This document shows positions 12,714 through 23,035 of a DNA stretch of 64,000 bases, one piece after another (positions within the stretch are counted from its first letter, which is position 1; the number at the start of each line of letters is the position of its first letter). This DNA is from Chamaecrista fasciculata. Its lineage: Eukaryota > Streptophyta > Magnoliopsida > Fabales > Fabaceae. A program made the position numbers and the translations under genes. The notes beneath the pieces are model-generated. The model worked only from the letters and a program-made list of their open reading frames with translations, did no database searches and had not been told where the DNA came from. The stretch lies in contig QANZ01000876.1 of assembly GCA_003254925.1 (NCBI GenBank), forward strand, positions 44,885 through 108,884, read 5' to 3'.

Positions 12714-12967
12714 ATTTTAATCGAGTAAACTAACAATTTAGTCCTTATAAGATTAAAATATATAATTTAGACCCTAAAAAATCAAAACGGTATATTAATT
12801 AGTCTTTTTCATGAACTAAATGGTATATCGTTTTAATCTTTCAACGACTAAAAAGTATACTATTTTAATCTTTTAGGAACTAAATTGTATATTTCAATTT
12901 TTTAGGGACTAAGTTGTCAACTCGGTAATCATTCAAGAACCAAATTGTTAGTTTACTCATTTTAATT
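12714..12967. mobile_element. foldback MITE with 8-9 bp target duplication
   Basis: Terminal inverted repeats GAGTAAACTAACAATTT (from 12723) and its complement ending at 12958 bound a ~236-bp element. ATTTTAAT flanks it on both sides (12714-12721, 12959-12966). The inner arms continue as diverged inverted repeats of the type AATTTAGTCCCT. A decayed relative lies at about 14428-14625. Confidence 0.65.
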
Positions 12968-12993
12968 TGATTGGGTTGGTTCACTTCTTCCAT

Positions 12994-13047
12994 GAGCTAC
13001 TATGCATAATTTGGCCAAAAAAAAAAAAAAAGAGTTACTATGCACAA
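12994..13047 (+). mobile_element. tail-only retro-insertion
   Basis: A 16-bp direct repeat with two mismatches (12994-13009, 13032-13047) flanks TTTGGCC plus poly-A. Tail bases resemble those at 438-450 and 21659-21674. Confidence 0.55.
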
Positions 13048-13901
13048 CACTGCATATAAGGTTTTTAATAAAGATAGTACACGTCACAAATTTATTTTAT
13101 ATGATTAATTATAGTAGAGATTAAAGAAAGACTATTAAAGACACATTTTTTATTTTTTACATAACCAAATAATCAATCATAAAAAGAGAAAATGTAACTT
13201 AAATTTGTTATTAAAAGAACATCATAATAAGCATATAAGGATTCCTGCGATGAGTTAGTGAGTTAACACATCCACTCACTTGTTTATTTTTTTTAAGAAA
13301 AAAAAAATTCTACTTTAAATTTTAAAAAATATTTTTATAAATTAAAATATGTTAAAAAATATTAATATTAAAATATGATAATAAGGTGATTCGTAATCAT
13401 CTTATAAATTTTAGTATAAAAGAATATTAAAAATGAAAAAAAAATATAAATTAGTTTAGTGTCCAAGAGAATTCGACTTGGACACTTCTTTTGTATTTCC
13501 CTGAGCTGTCAATAAAAGAGTGTTGGTAGCTGGAAAAAAATAAAAATCTCAAGTTGAAAAGTTCAACTGTTTCTGCTTTTGTGCTTGAAAATCAGGTAAA
13601 TCACTGAACAGTTTCTTGTTTTATCTGGTAAGTAACTCCATTTTATTTTCTATAGATGGTTTTTATTTTAAAAAATCATTCAAATATTTATTTGTGTCAC
13701 CAATGTTTTTACCTCAATTAGACGTCGAACTTGAACATTTCTGTTATTTTGGTCTGTGTTCATTGACCGATTTCTTCTCGCTTTTTCCCCTATACATACA
13801 TACATACATACCCATTAATTTCCTTGAAAAAGATTCTTTCCTCAAAACAAAAAACGCGACTTCTGACGTTTTATTTATTTATGAGGGCGATCTAGTGAAA
13901 A

Positions 13902-14883
13902 ATGAAAATGGCATTAGCTCTCACTAATCTCTCATGGCGATTTTGGAGCAGAAAACACCATCATCATCATCATCATCATGAAGACCCAAAAATCTCAAAA
14001 GGGGTTTCTCTGAATTCTAAATCCGATTCGGAAACTTTAAGGTTTCCTTCGGTTAAGAATTATATGGCTTCTTCTTCAAGAAAAATTGGGCGAAAATGGC
14101 ATAATTGTAATAGGCGAGAAATGATAGACGAGGAGTACGATGTTGTTGTTGTGTCATCGGACGGTGACGGTTGTGTTTCTGGGTGTGAATCGGACGGCTG
14201 TGATTGGTCGATAGGGTGGTTGGAGCCTCATGGAGGTGATCATAATGAAAGTGATGATACCAGTTTTGCTGTGATTGTTCCTTGTTATGAAGGTGGTGGC
14301 TTCATGAACAAAGTGAAGGATACAAATGGCAATATACTCAAAGATGCTGCCTACTTTCCATTTGATTATTATCATCATAACCATGGTAAAAGCTTTGAAT
14401 TTCGTCTTGAAATCTTTGAAAAATTATTTGAGTAAACTATCAATTTAATTTTTAAGAGAAGATCATCGAACTAACAACTTAGTGATCGAAAATTTAAAAT
14501 ATATAGTTTAAAAAAGGTTTATTAATTAGTTCATTTTATAAATTAAATAGTATGTCATTTTAATTTTTTAAAAACTAAAAAATATATTATTTTGATTTTT
14601 CAGGGACAAAAATAAGAACTAAGTGTGGTGGTATAAATTGAAAACTAAAAATTAAAACAAAACAAAAAATACTTTAAGGTCGAATATAGAATTTACTGTA
14701 TACCTTAAGGAGTTTTGACTTATAATAATAAGTAGTTTCCTTAAGTTTGCAATACTTTCTAAAGAATTAAGGTGATGCATATTTTTTTTTTTACATAAAA
14801 GTAATATGGTTATTGTTTGCATTGTGTGTGCAGAAAGCATGAAATACATAGAAAGCTGGCTGTCTTCTCTTAGGAATCGCTGA
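13902..14883 (+). CDS. small plant protein with His tract, function unknown
   Basis: Two exons, 13902-14385 and 14834-14883 (534 nt, 177 aa). The unspliced frame also stays open to 14435, so intron retention would give a different C-terminus. The N-terminus MKMALALTNLSWRFWSRK is followed by eight histidines from a CAT repeat at about 13957-13980. A conserved-looking core follows: GCDWSIGWLEPHG, DDTSFAVIVPCYEGG and DAAYFPFDYYHHN, then ESMKYIESWLSSLRNR from exon 2, a likely amphipathic helix. I chose splicing because donor ATG/GTAAAA and acceptor TGTGTGCAG join in frame and exon 2 reads sensibly to a stop. No catalytic motif or membrane segment is seen. I recall similar plant proteins of unknown function but cannot name a family. 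The start could be Met3. Confidence 0.6.
14428..14625 (+). mobile_element. decayed foldback MITE inside intron of the His-rich gene
   Basis: Begins GAGTAAACTATCAATTT and contains AGTTCATTTTATAAATTAAA, alignable by eye with the better-preserved MITE at 12722-12958. It starts at the TGA/TAA end of the intron-retained frame, so the alternative C-terminus borders on this element. Confidence 0.45.
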
Positions 14884-15508
14884 TTGGATTCTGATTCTGC
14901 CATCAATCTGCATCATTGAGCAGCCTCCATTAATTAGTCTTGATTTTGGATTAGAAGTAGGTAATGAAATGATGATTTTATGTAATGAAATGGTAATGAG
15001 AAAATTATGTAATGAAAATGTTGTTTGGATTAGTTTGAGATGTAATGAAAAAAATAGGATGTGAAATTATGAAAAAGGGTATGTAATGATTGTGGTTGGT
15101 TGAAATAAATATATGAGTTTTTTTAAATTGTATAGGGGTAGAATTGATAATTGATAATGGAAATAGATAGAAATAAAAAAAANCATACATATTTGCGTGC
15201 CCGTTAGGGCACACAAAGCCCCTAGTATATATATATATATATATTTATTTTCTAATTGTATTGGCGTTATCTAATGTAGTTGCATTGTGATATTTTGGAA
15301 TTGAATAACTGACTCTGTTTTTTTGCTTTTCCAATATATATAATAATAATAATAATAATAAACTACAATTTATCCTAAAAATAAAGAACCAAAATTACAC
15401 TTTTATGCTATAATCTATTTACTAATTGAATTGGTATTTACCAGGAAGATGTGACTTGTGATGCTGGGAATTAATTGAATGACCATTGACCAGATTCATA
15501 GAATCTCA

Positions 15509-16107
15509 GTTTAATATATGTCTATATGCATTGAATCTTTGGTTCTGGCTCTGCTCACTACCAACTAATGCAAACCCTCCTGCATTTTGGGCATTGTATT
15601 AGCATATATATTTTTGCNGGTTTGTCTTTTTGCGGGTAATAATATGACCGTTGATCTTCACGCATGAACACATCGCACCATCCACTCTTCTTTCACTATC
15701 CGTCACTCTCGTACAGGGGCGGAGCCAGGATTCTAGGTTAGGGGGGGCCGAAAAATTTTTTTGGTCAAAATTTTATTTTAGTCCCTAATGTTTATCTAAA
15801 GTTCTATTTTGGTCCTTAATGTTCAGATTTGAGATGAGATCGAGAAATATAACCATATTCAATAGTTAAAGACCAATTATGAAACTTTTAGAAAATATTA
15901 AGAATCAAAACATGACAAAAATTATTAAGGACCAATATAGAACTTTGGGTAAACATTAGGGACCAAAATAGAATTTTGGCCTATTTTTTCTCTATATNGT
16001 TTAATATACGTCTATATGCATTGAATCTTTGGTTCTGGCTCTGCTCACTACCAACTAATGCAAACCCTCCTGCATTTTGGGCATTGTATTAGCATATATA
16101 TTTTTGC
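15509..16107. other. 108-bp direct repeat at N-marked joins: likely unmerged contig overlap
   Basis: The sequence at 15510-15617 (ending TATTTTTGC) reappears with one difference at 16000-16107. The first copy ends exactly at the single N at 15618; the second begins one base after the single N at 15998. This is what unmerged overlapping contig ends look like, with a 379-bp piece placed between them. Confidence 0.65.
15763..15981. mobile_element. foldback MITE, ~60-bp arms
   Basis: Left arm from GGTCAAAATTTTATTTTAG at 15763 and right arm ending CTATTTTGGTC-complement at 15981 pair over about 60 bp. The interior contains CATATTCAATAGTT, shared with the foldbacks at 31905-32285 and 51500-52038, which suggests one family. 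Confidence 0.6.
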
Positions 16108-16555
16108 AAACTTTAACACAAATTATTCTCGCAAATATTTGATCTGAATGTAACACATATTCTAATTATCCTAGTCAATCATCCTTGCTCATGTGCTAAA
16201 CGATCAATTATTGCGTGGACCCTCAATTTCTCCACGTGTAACGATTACCCACCAACGATTGTTGCATGTAAGGTCCATATATGTGTACGATACGCAAATA
16301 TGTATGTAAAATAAATAAGGGACTAAATTGTTAACTTAGTAAAGAAAGAGAGACCAAATAGTAAATTTTCTCTTATTTTTAATTTCATAGACTATAGTTT
16401 AAAACATAGACGACCACAGAGGGGTGGAGCCATATTAGATATAACTATATAATAATTAGCATTCACTATATATATATATCTGAAATTCCTCTACACGATA
16501 TGGAGAAAATCTCGATTCTCACTAGTCAAGTTATGTGAAATTGTGAATTATTAAG

Positions 16556-16588
16556 ATCTAGTTATTTCAGGCTAAAAAAAATCTAGTT
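16556..16588 (+). mobile_element. tail-only retro-insertion with 8-bp target duplication
   Basis: ATCTAGTT at 16556-16563 and 16581-16588 flanks ATTTCAGGCT plus seven A residues, close to the TTCAGGCC tail of the retroelement at 7752-8315. Confidence 0.5.
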
Positions 16589-16670
16589 CTGGACTTATGG
16601 CTGTTAGAGATATTTTTTTCTTCAACTATTTTTTTTTTATCAAAAAACAATTTCATTCCACCACAACTAA

Positions 16671-16950
16671 NNNNNNNNNNNNNNNNNNNNNNNNNNNNNN
16701 NNNNNNNNNNNNNNNNNNNNNNNNNNNNNNNNNNNNNNNNNNNNNNNNNNNNNNNNNNNNNNNNNNNNNNNNNNNNNNNNNNNNNNNNNNNNNNNNNNNN
16801 NNNNNNNNNNNNNNNNNNNNNNNNNNNNNNNNNNNNNNNNNNNNNNNNNNNNNNNNNNNNNNNNNNNNNNNNNNNNNNNNNNNNNNNNNNNNNNNNNNNN
16901 NNNNNNNNNNNNNNNNNNNNNNNNNNNNNNNNNNNNNNNNNNNNNNNNNN
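16671..16950. other. assembly gap (280 N)
   Basis: A run of N. Translations across it are meaningless. A poly-A/GA-rich stretch (about 17004-17045) lies just downstream. Confidence 0.99.
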
Positions 16951-17000
16951 ACCGGATTAGAGAATGCAAATGTAGTTCTAAAGGAATTGCAGCCTTTGTG

Positions 17001-17037
<37 letters not shown>

Positions 17038-17079
17038 AGAGAGAGCTTGAACCTCTTGATTCTTTGATGTAAATAGATG

Positions 17080-17211
17080 GGAGTAGATCTGCTAAATTAT
17101 GGGAGTGGTAAAGTATAGCGAAGTATGAATCTCAACCATCCATTGAAATAGATGGTTGAGATTCATACTTCGCTATACTTTATCACTCCCATAATTTAGC
17201 AGATCCACTCC
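17080..17211. repeat. long near-perfect hairpin, 61-bp arms
   Basis: Arms 17080-17140 and 17151-17211 are reverse complements over 61 bp with two differences, separated by a 10-base loop (CATTGAAATA). As RNA it would fold into one long stem, with one of the two differences a G-U pair. It could be a young foldback MITE or a source of small RNAs; no target-site duplication is obvious. Confidence 0.85.
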
Positions 17212-17452
17212 GATGAAAGACAAATTAACACTAGAAAGTAAAACTTTATAAGAAAGATAGTTTAATATATATATATATATTATTGCTTAATTTATTCTTC
17301 ACTTATTCATTTTACATTCTAAACATGGACTATCTTTGTTCGAGTAGAGAAGTTTCATAGTGAAGATAAAATTCTCTGAACAAGAATGTTGACGATGAAA
17401 CTTAAATCCAAGATGTTATTTATTGAGATCTTATGATAAAATTGTACATGAT

Positions 17453-17495
17453 AGCTCCTTTATTTCTTTAACAAAAAAAAAAAGCTACTTTATTT
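17453..17495 (+). mobile_element. tail-only retro-insertion
   Basis: A 13-bp direct repeat with one mismatch (17453-17465, 17483-17495) flanks CTTTAAC plus poly-A. Confidence 0.5.
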
Positions 17496-18653
17496 TAAAA
17501 TATTGATTGATATTAATATTGATGTTCAACTCTTGTATTGAAAAGCTCTCTTGGCCCTTGGGCTATTATAAGGAAATTTGTGTATTTAGTATTTACTAAT
17601 TTTTTAAAAATTAAAATTAAAATTAAAAATTAAACTAAAAATTTGTGTATCAAATATCATGACCTAGGGAATTTTTTGTAAATTATGAGAATATTTAGGG
17701 CATTCTGTAATTTTTGCAAAAATTTGCAAAATTCATCTTCCTTCCACTGAACTCACATTTTGTGGGACTAAAATGCATTCATTTTCTAAATTTAGGACTA
17801 ATTTGTAATTTTATCATTTTCCAATCTTTTTCAAAATTACAATTAGGTCAATTTTTTTATAATTTTCATTTAAGTCCACAAATATTATGGTTTAGGAACG
17901 TTTTTGTAAATTGTGAAATTATTTGGGGGGCATTTTGTAATTTTTGCAAAAATGTATGAAATTCATATTTAGCCCTAAACTACGTAGTTTTATACAAATT
18001 TGGATTGAGTTAAGTAACTCATAGGTTTTACCCAACCCAACCCAAATTTTAATTGGTTAATTTTAGACTCAACCCATCTTGACCCATTATCTAAATGGGT
18101 TGGGTTGATTAATTTTGTGGTTGGGTTGGTGGGTAATGAACTGAAATTGTCACCCTTAGTATTTACTATTTTTTTAAAAATTAAACTAAACTGACTTAAT
18201 AATTCAACGATTAAACAATTCGTTAACTAAAAAAGATGAGAAAGTTCAACTTGATTACAATATTGTTAAAATATGATCAGACGGTGCGACCGCAACCCGC
18301 TAAATGAAGTGAAGAATGATTGGTCTTTAAAAATTGTTTTGGTGGTTGGACCGGATATAATTGTTTGAATCCAATTGAAGTATTGAACTAATGAATTATT
18401 AAAGAACTATGTACAATAAAATATTAAAATTTCATTTTAACCCCTCATATATTAGTATTTTTTCTCAATTTAGTCCCTTTAAAAGTTTTTTCTCAATTTA
18501 GTCCCTCATTTTTTTTTTCCTTTATTTAATTCCTAAAATATTTATTTTCTTATCAATCTTAGTCCCTATATATAAATTATTATATTGTAACATTAATTAT
18601 TTGCAATAAATTATGATTTACTTCAATTATAATTATAATATTTTTATTTCATA

Positions 18654-20758
18654 TATTTTTTAGAGCAAACCCCCTTTTTGGTCCCTCAATTGTTACTGAG
18701 TCGAGGAATCGGTCCCTCAATTGTGGGAAACTACAACTCAGTCCCTCAATTGTACAATCCCGTTTACGTTTTGGTCCCTCACGTCTGGTCCGTTAGTGAT
18801 AGAGGTGTTAAGTGATGACGTGTCACCGTTATCTGCTTAGGTGGCCGTTAAATGCTTAGTTGAGGGACCAAATCCTCGACTCAGTAACAATTGAGGGACC
18901 AAAAAGGGGGTTTGCTCAAATTAGTATCCAACTCATTTCCACTTGACACCTCATTAAAACTACTCTCTTGCAATTTGGTCCCAAAACCCCTAAATCCCCT
19001 AAAACTTTTTTTTAATCCTCTTATTCATCTTTTTCATCTTCTTCATTCATTTTAGTCCCAAATGCTAAAAATAAAATTGTAAAGTATCCCAAAACCCTTC
19101 CAAACATTCCAATTTAGTCCTTAAATGTATTAAAAACCCTAAAACTTAAGCCCCAAACTCTAAACCCTAAACCCTAAAATCCTAAACTCTAAACCCTAAA
19201 ACCCTAAACCCTAAAACCCTAAATTCCTAAAATTGTAAAGTGTCCCAAAACTCTTCCAAACATTCCAATTTAGTCCTTAAAAGTATTAAAAACCCTAAAA
19301 TCCTAAAACCCTAAACTCTAAAACCCTAAACCCTAAAATCTAAAACCCTAAACCCCTAAACCCTAAATCCTAAACCCCTAAAAAAACTACTCTCTTGCAA
19401 TTTGGTCCCTAAATCCTACTTTCCTCTTCATCTTTCATCATCTTTCATCATCTTCATCTTCTCATCCACTCCAAACCCCAAACCACAAAACCCTAAAACT
19501 ACACAACCAGAAATCACCAAAGATTACACAAGTTTCATCAATTCATCAATTCTTGATTAAAAAAAATTAGTTCATCATCAGTTCATATCATCATCATCAT
19601 CATTCATCAGTTCATCATCCAAAAATTAAAAAAAAATCAGTTCATCATCAGTTCATATCATCATCATCATCATCATTCATCAGCCGAAAAGCTCTCGTGG
19701 CAGCGAAGGAAGGAATCGAGAAGCTTAGAGACTCATGAGAGAGAAAGCAAGTCGCGACAGAGTGAACATGTGGCGTCGTTGAGCTTTCCATGGAGTGAAC
19801 CTGATGGTCGCGACAGAGACTCAAAAGCGAACGGCCGAAATGGGTAAACGACGACGGCGACGACGAGTTTTCATCATCAGTCGCAGGCATTCTCTCGGAA
19901 TTTCTTCAAAATCGAAAGAAACCCCAAACTTTCTCCCCCAATTCGAATTCGAACCCTAAGAAATGAATGAATGTATCTCGCGACGCCCAAAATGGTTGTG
20001 AACTTGAAATCAAACCCAGAAATTGAAGAATCGAGCGAGAGAATGTTTAAGGATTTGAAGAATCGAGCCATTTTGATGTTTGAGGATTTGGTTGAAGCAG
20101 TAGGATCGGCGGTGAGGAATGAAAGATGAGAGAGGAATGAGGATGAAGATGAAGATGAAGAAATTAGGGTTCAGGGACTAAAATTTTTTTTTTAATTATG
20201 ATTTAATAAATTGAGAATAATGGGATAAAATGAATGAACTCAAAGTAGATTTTTTTTAGGGTTTAGGGTTTTAGGGTTTTTAATACATTTAAGGACTAAA
20301 TTGGAATGTTTGGAAAGGTTTTGGGATACTTTACAATTTTATTTTTAGGATTTGGGACTAAAATGAATGAAGAAGATGAAAAAGATGAAGAAGAGGTTTA
20401 AAAAAAGTTTTAGGGGATTTAGGGGTTTTGGGACCAAATTGCAAGAGAGTAGTTTGAATGAGGTGTCAAGTGGAAATGAGTTGGATATTAATTTGAGCAA
20501 ACCCCCTTTTTGGTCCCTCAATTGTTACTGAGTCGAGGATTTGGTCCCTCAACTAAGCATTTAACGGCCACCTAAGCAGATAACGGTGACACGTCATCAC
20601 TTAACACCTCTATCACTAACGGACCAGACGTGAGGGACCAAAACGTAAACGGGATTGTACAATTGAGGGACTGAGTTGTAGTTTCCCACAATTGAGGGAC
20701 CGATTCCTCGACTCAGTAACAATTGAGGGACCAAAAAGGGGGTTTGCTCTATTTTTTA
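18654..20758. mobile_element. Mutator-like element (non-autonomous, Pack-MULE-like), 2087 bp with 9-bp TSD
   Basis: TATTTTTTA is duplicated exactly at 18654-18662 and 20750-20758, the 9-bp signature of Mutator insertions. The element (18663-20749) has terminal inverted repeats of about 480 bp beginning GAGCAAACCCCCTTTTTGG. Each terminus is itself a 255-bp foldback (18663-18917 and 20495-20749). Inward of these lies a second inverted module with the string TTCCAAACATTCCAATTTAG. The core holds telomere-like repeats and, on the minus strand at 19648-20071, two overlapping short open frames with higher GC, which may be captured host exons or chance. There is no transposase. Confidence 0.85.
19147..19385. 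repeat. degenerate telomere-type repeats inside the Mutator-like element
   Basis: Variants of CCCTAAA (AAACCCTAAACCCTAA and irregular forms) run through this interval, interrupted at about 19227-19303 by a partial extra copy of the TIR inner module. Comparable tracts are at 39830-40045, 40755-40915 and 28166-28600. Confidence 0.7.
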
Positions 20759-20873
20759 TTATATTTAAAATAATTAATATTTGTTATTTAATACATCACT
20801 CAGTTGAATCGATTAAATTGATCAGACAATGAATTTAACACTTTTTCAGTTCATTAGAAGGTTTGATTAAGAT

Positions 20874-20923
20874 AACATTGCTTAACTATTTTTTCTTTTG
20901 GGCCTGAAACATTGCTTAACTAT
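20874..20923 (-). mobile_element. tail-only retro-insertion with perfect 16-bp target duplication
   Basis: AACATTGCTTAACTAT occurs at 20874-20889 and 20908-20923 without mismatch. The 18 bp between read, on the minus strand, TCAGGCCC followed by an A-rich tail. This is among the clearest cases of the set. Confidence 0.75.
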
Positions 20924-21641
20924 ATTTACCAAGAAGCAACCTTTCTTCACAAAAAATTGTTAGCAAAATAGTTTTATTCTATAGTATATTTCATGCATAA
21001 AATTCATTTTATCAATAGAAATAAATAATAGTTTCTCATATTAATCAAATGTTATGAGTGACATAAATAACTTAGCCAGAACTGTAAGTGAAATTTATTT
21101 GTTTACTAATCATGTGTGTATATTTAATAAAACATTGTAGTAATTTCTTATCATCTATAAATTCACAAATCAATTATAAGATGAAAAATTATAAGTTTTA
21201 ACTTTTAGTCTTTAGTTTTTTTTTAACAAGCTTTATTTATTATTTTAAATTTACAATGACAATATAATCATAATTTTTTTCTTCGAAAAAAAAACACCAT
21301 ATAGACATTGCTAGTCCTGAATTTTTTTTTCTTTAATGAGAAAAACATGAAAAAAAATAAAAATAAAAAACTACTTAACAAACGTAGCTTATTTTTGTGA
21401 AAATTTTAATAAATAAATTGTTAATGTAACAGCGGTAGAAAAATTGTCTGTTAATATTTAGTAATCTCTAAAATCTCTAACTATGGAAATTGGAAAGTAT
21501 TGTCTGTTAATTTTAGCAATCGCTAAAAATCAAGATTTAAAATTAATGAAAAACCTCACAAAAATTCATCTGTTGTATTTTCAAGTATTAATTAATGAAA
21601 ACATTATATCAGTATATTTTTCTTACCTATTAATACTATGT

Positions 21642-21691
21642 AACTAGATCTCTCAAATTCAGGCCAAAAAAAAAAACTAGATCTCTCAAAT
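21642..21691 (+). mobile_element. tail-only retro-insertion with perfect 17-bp target duplication
   Basis: AACTAGATCTCTCAAAT occurs at 21642-21658 and 21675-21691. Between them: TCAGGCC and poly-A only. The tail matches the retroelement end at 7752-7775. Confidence 0.75.
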
Positions 21692-21775
21692 CAACATGTT
21701 ATTTGTGTTACAATATATGTAATTTTGGCTATACTGCATAAAATCTCATTGAACTTTAATTATTGTGCAAAAATA

Positions 21776-22348
21776 CTTTTAAACAATGGTATAAAACCCG
21801 GATCGGACCAGACGGCGGAACCGAGACCCGAGAGTAAAGACGACTCAGTTTGGACCATTAGATCGTTCTGAAGATTGGACCGCTTTGAATCGTCCAAACC
21901 CGCTTCGGACCGGATTGACCCGGGTTGAACCGTGACCCGGAGCGGTTTTTAAAAAATCGTCCGGGTCACTATTTTTTATAGAAAAATCATTTTTTTAACT
22001 TTTTTTGTTGGTTTTGTGAGCCAAATGCAAAAAAATAATATGAAAAGTAAAAAATATTGTAAACCCGTTAAAACAAAGAAAAGCATTCATTTTTTTCATT
22101 TTTACTAACTTAATAATTATTCATGTTGTGACTTTTGTATATTTTATTTATATAAGACAATTTATATAAATTTTATAGTTATATTTTATCAATTATGGAA
22201 TATTTATATTTAAAATAATTAATGTTCATTTTATTTATATATTTATGATGTCATCTGATTCGACCGTCGGTCCAACGATTGTCAACTTGTGACCCGAAGG
22301 TCTGTTCGAGTCATTCTCCCGTCCGATTTTAATAACATTGCTTTCAAA
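21776..22348. mobile_element. hAT-like MITE, 557 bp
   Basis: Imperfect inverted termini (CAATGGTATAAAACCCGG at 21784; the complement of the right end reads CAATGTTATTAAAATCGG) are flanked by CTTTTAAA and CTTTCAAA, an 8-bp duplication with one mismatch. It is GC-rich at both ends and AT-rich in the middle, with no transposase. A fragment with similar ends lies near 18265-18365. Confidence 0.5.
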
Positions 22349-23035
22349 TTTCGAAAAGTGACAAAAAAATATTAATACAAAAAATAATTAATTTTAAATT
22401 TAAATTAATGTAAAATATAACAACAATCATAAAATTATAAAAAACCTTTGATTTTTTTTAATGAAAATCTTAACAAATAGTATTATATACACGATCAAAA
22501 TTTTAAAGACTCCATCATTTTTCAAAATTTTCGCACAGTGATTAAATTTAAGGAGGAAAGAGGGGGGGTTGTGCTTGTTATCATTTAATTTTTGTTCCAA
22601 AACAACATTAATAAATCCTTAAAAAATTGACCTAACTTCTGTTTGAAACAATATAAAAAACCAAAAAGAAAAACTAACCTCCTTGGGTTGCCAAGTTGGC
22701 GAACCAAAATTTGAGCTCTTGAGAGGATCCAAGACCTTACACTTGTGCTTGTGATTGGGGTGAAGAGAAGTATCCTCTCTCCTCCTCTCCATTTCTACCC
22801 AATAAGAAGCTGTTTTCACCAATCATCGTTTCTTTTTTGTCAGTTTTTCATTAACTACACATCTTCATAAAAAAACCTACCTTTTTCTCTCATTGGCCAT
22901 TTTTTTCTGTCTGTGCCTTAATATTTATATGTATCACCTTCCTTGATCTTTCTTATTCATCGTCAACCTCGAGGTTTTACTTATACCTGCATGGGTTAAA
23001 CTTCAATGTGTTAGATTGCTATACCATAGAAAAAG

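Larger units (their letters stand above)
12466..13901. other. divergent intergenic region between ASL and the His-rich gene
   Basis: Contains the ASL 5' leader (pyrimidine tract near 12495-12510), a foldback MITE (12714-12967), a tail-only insertion (12994-13047) and AT-rich sequence. The ORF at 13616-13927 has no family signature and overlaps the start of the next gene in another frame, so I do not call it. Confidence 0.5.
14884..23035. other. 8-kb gene-free repeat field
   Basis: Between the His-rich gene and the NETWORKED gene I find only mobile and simple sequence: a MITE fragment (about 14945-15182) related to 27421-27600, foldbacks, an N gap (16671-16950), TA microsatellites (about 15225-15244), a long hairpin, a Mutator-like element, tail-only insertions and a hAT-like MITE, all listed separately. 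The last ~700 bp upstream of 23036 should hold the NETWORKED promoter; a pyrimidine-rich stretch and a TATTTATATG-like box near 22921-22931 are the only signals I see. One ORF on the minus strand at 22619-22822 is unconvincing. Confidence 0.6.

Noticed and set aside
16597-17067. ORFs across the N gap
   Set aside because: They exist only because N is translated as X.
22619-22822. 67-aa minus-strand ORF with a possible splice donor
   Set aside because: Upstream of the NETWORKED gene, no recognisable domain and no partner exon found.
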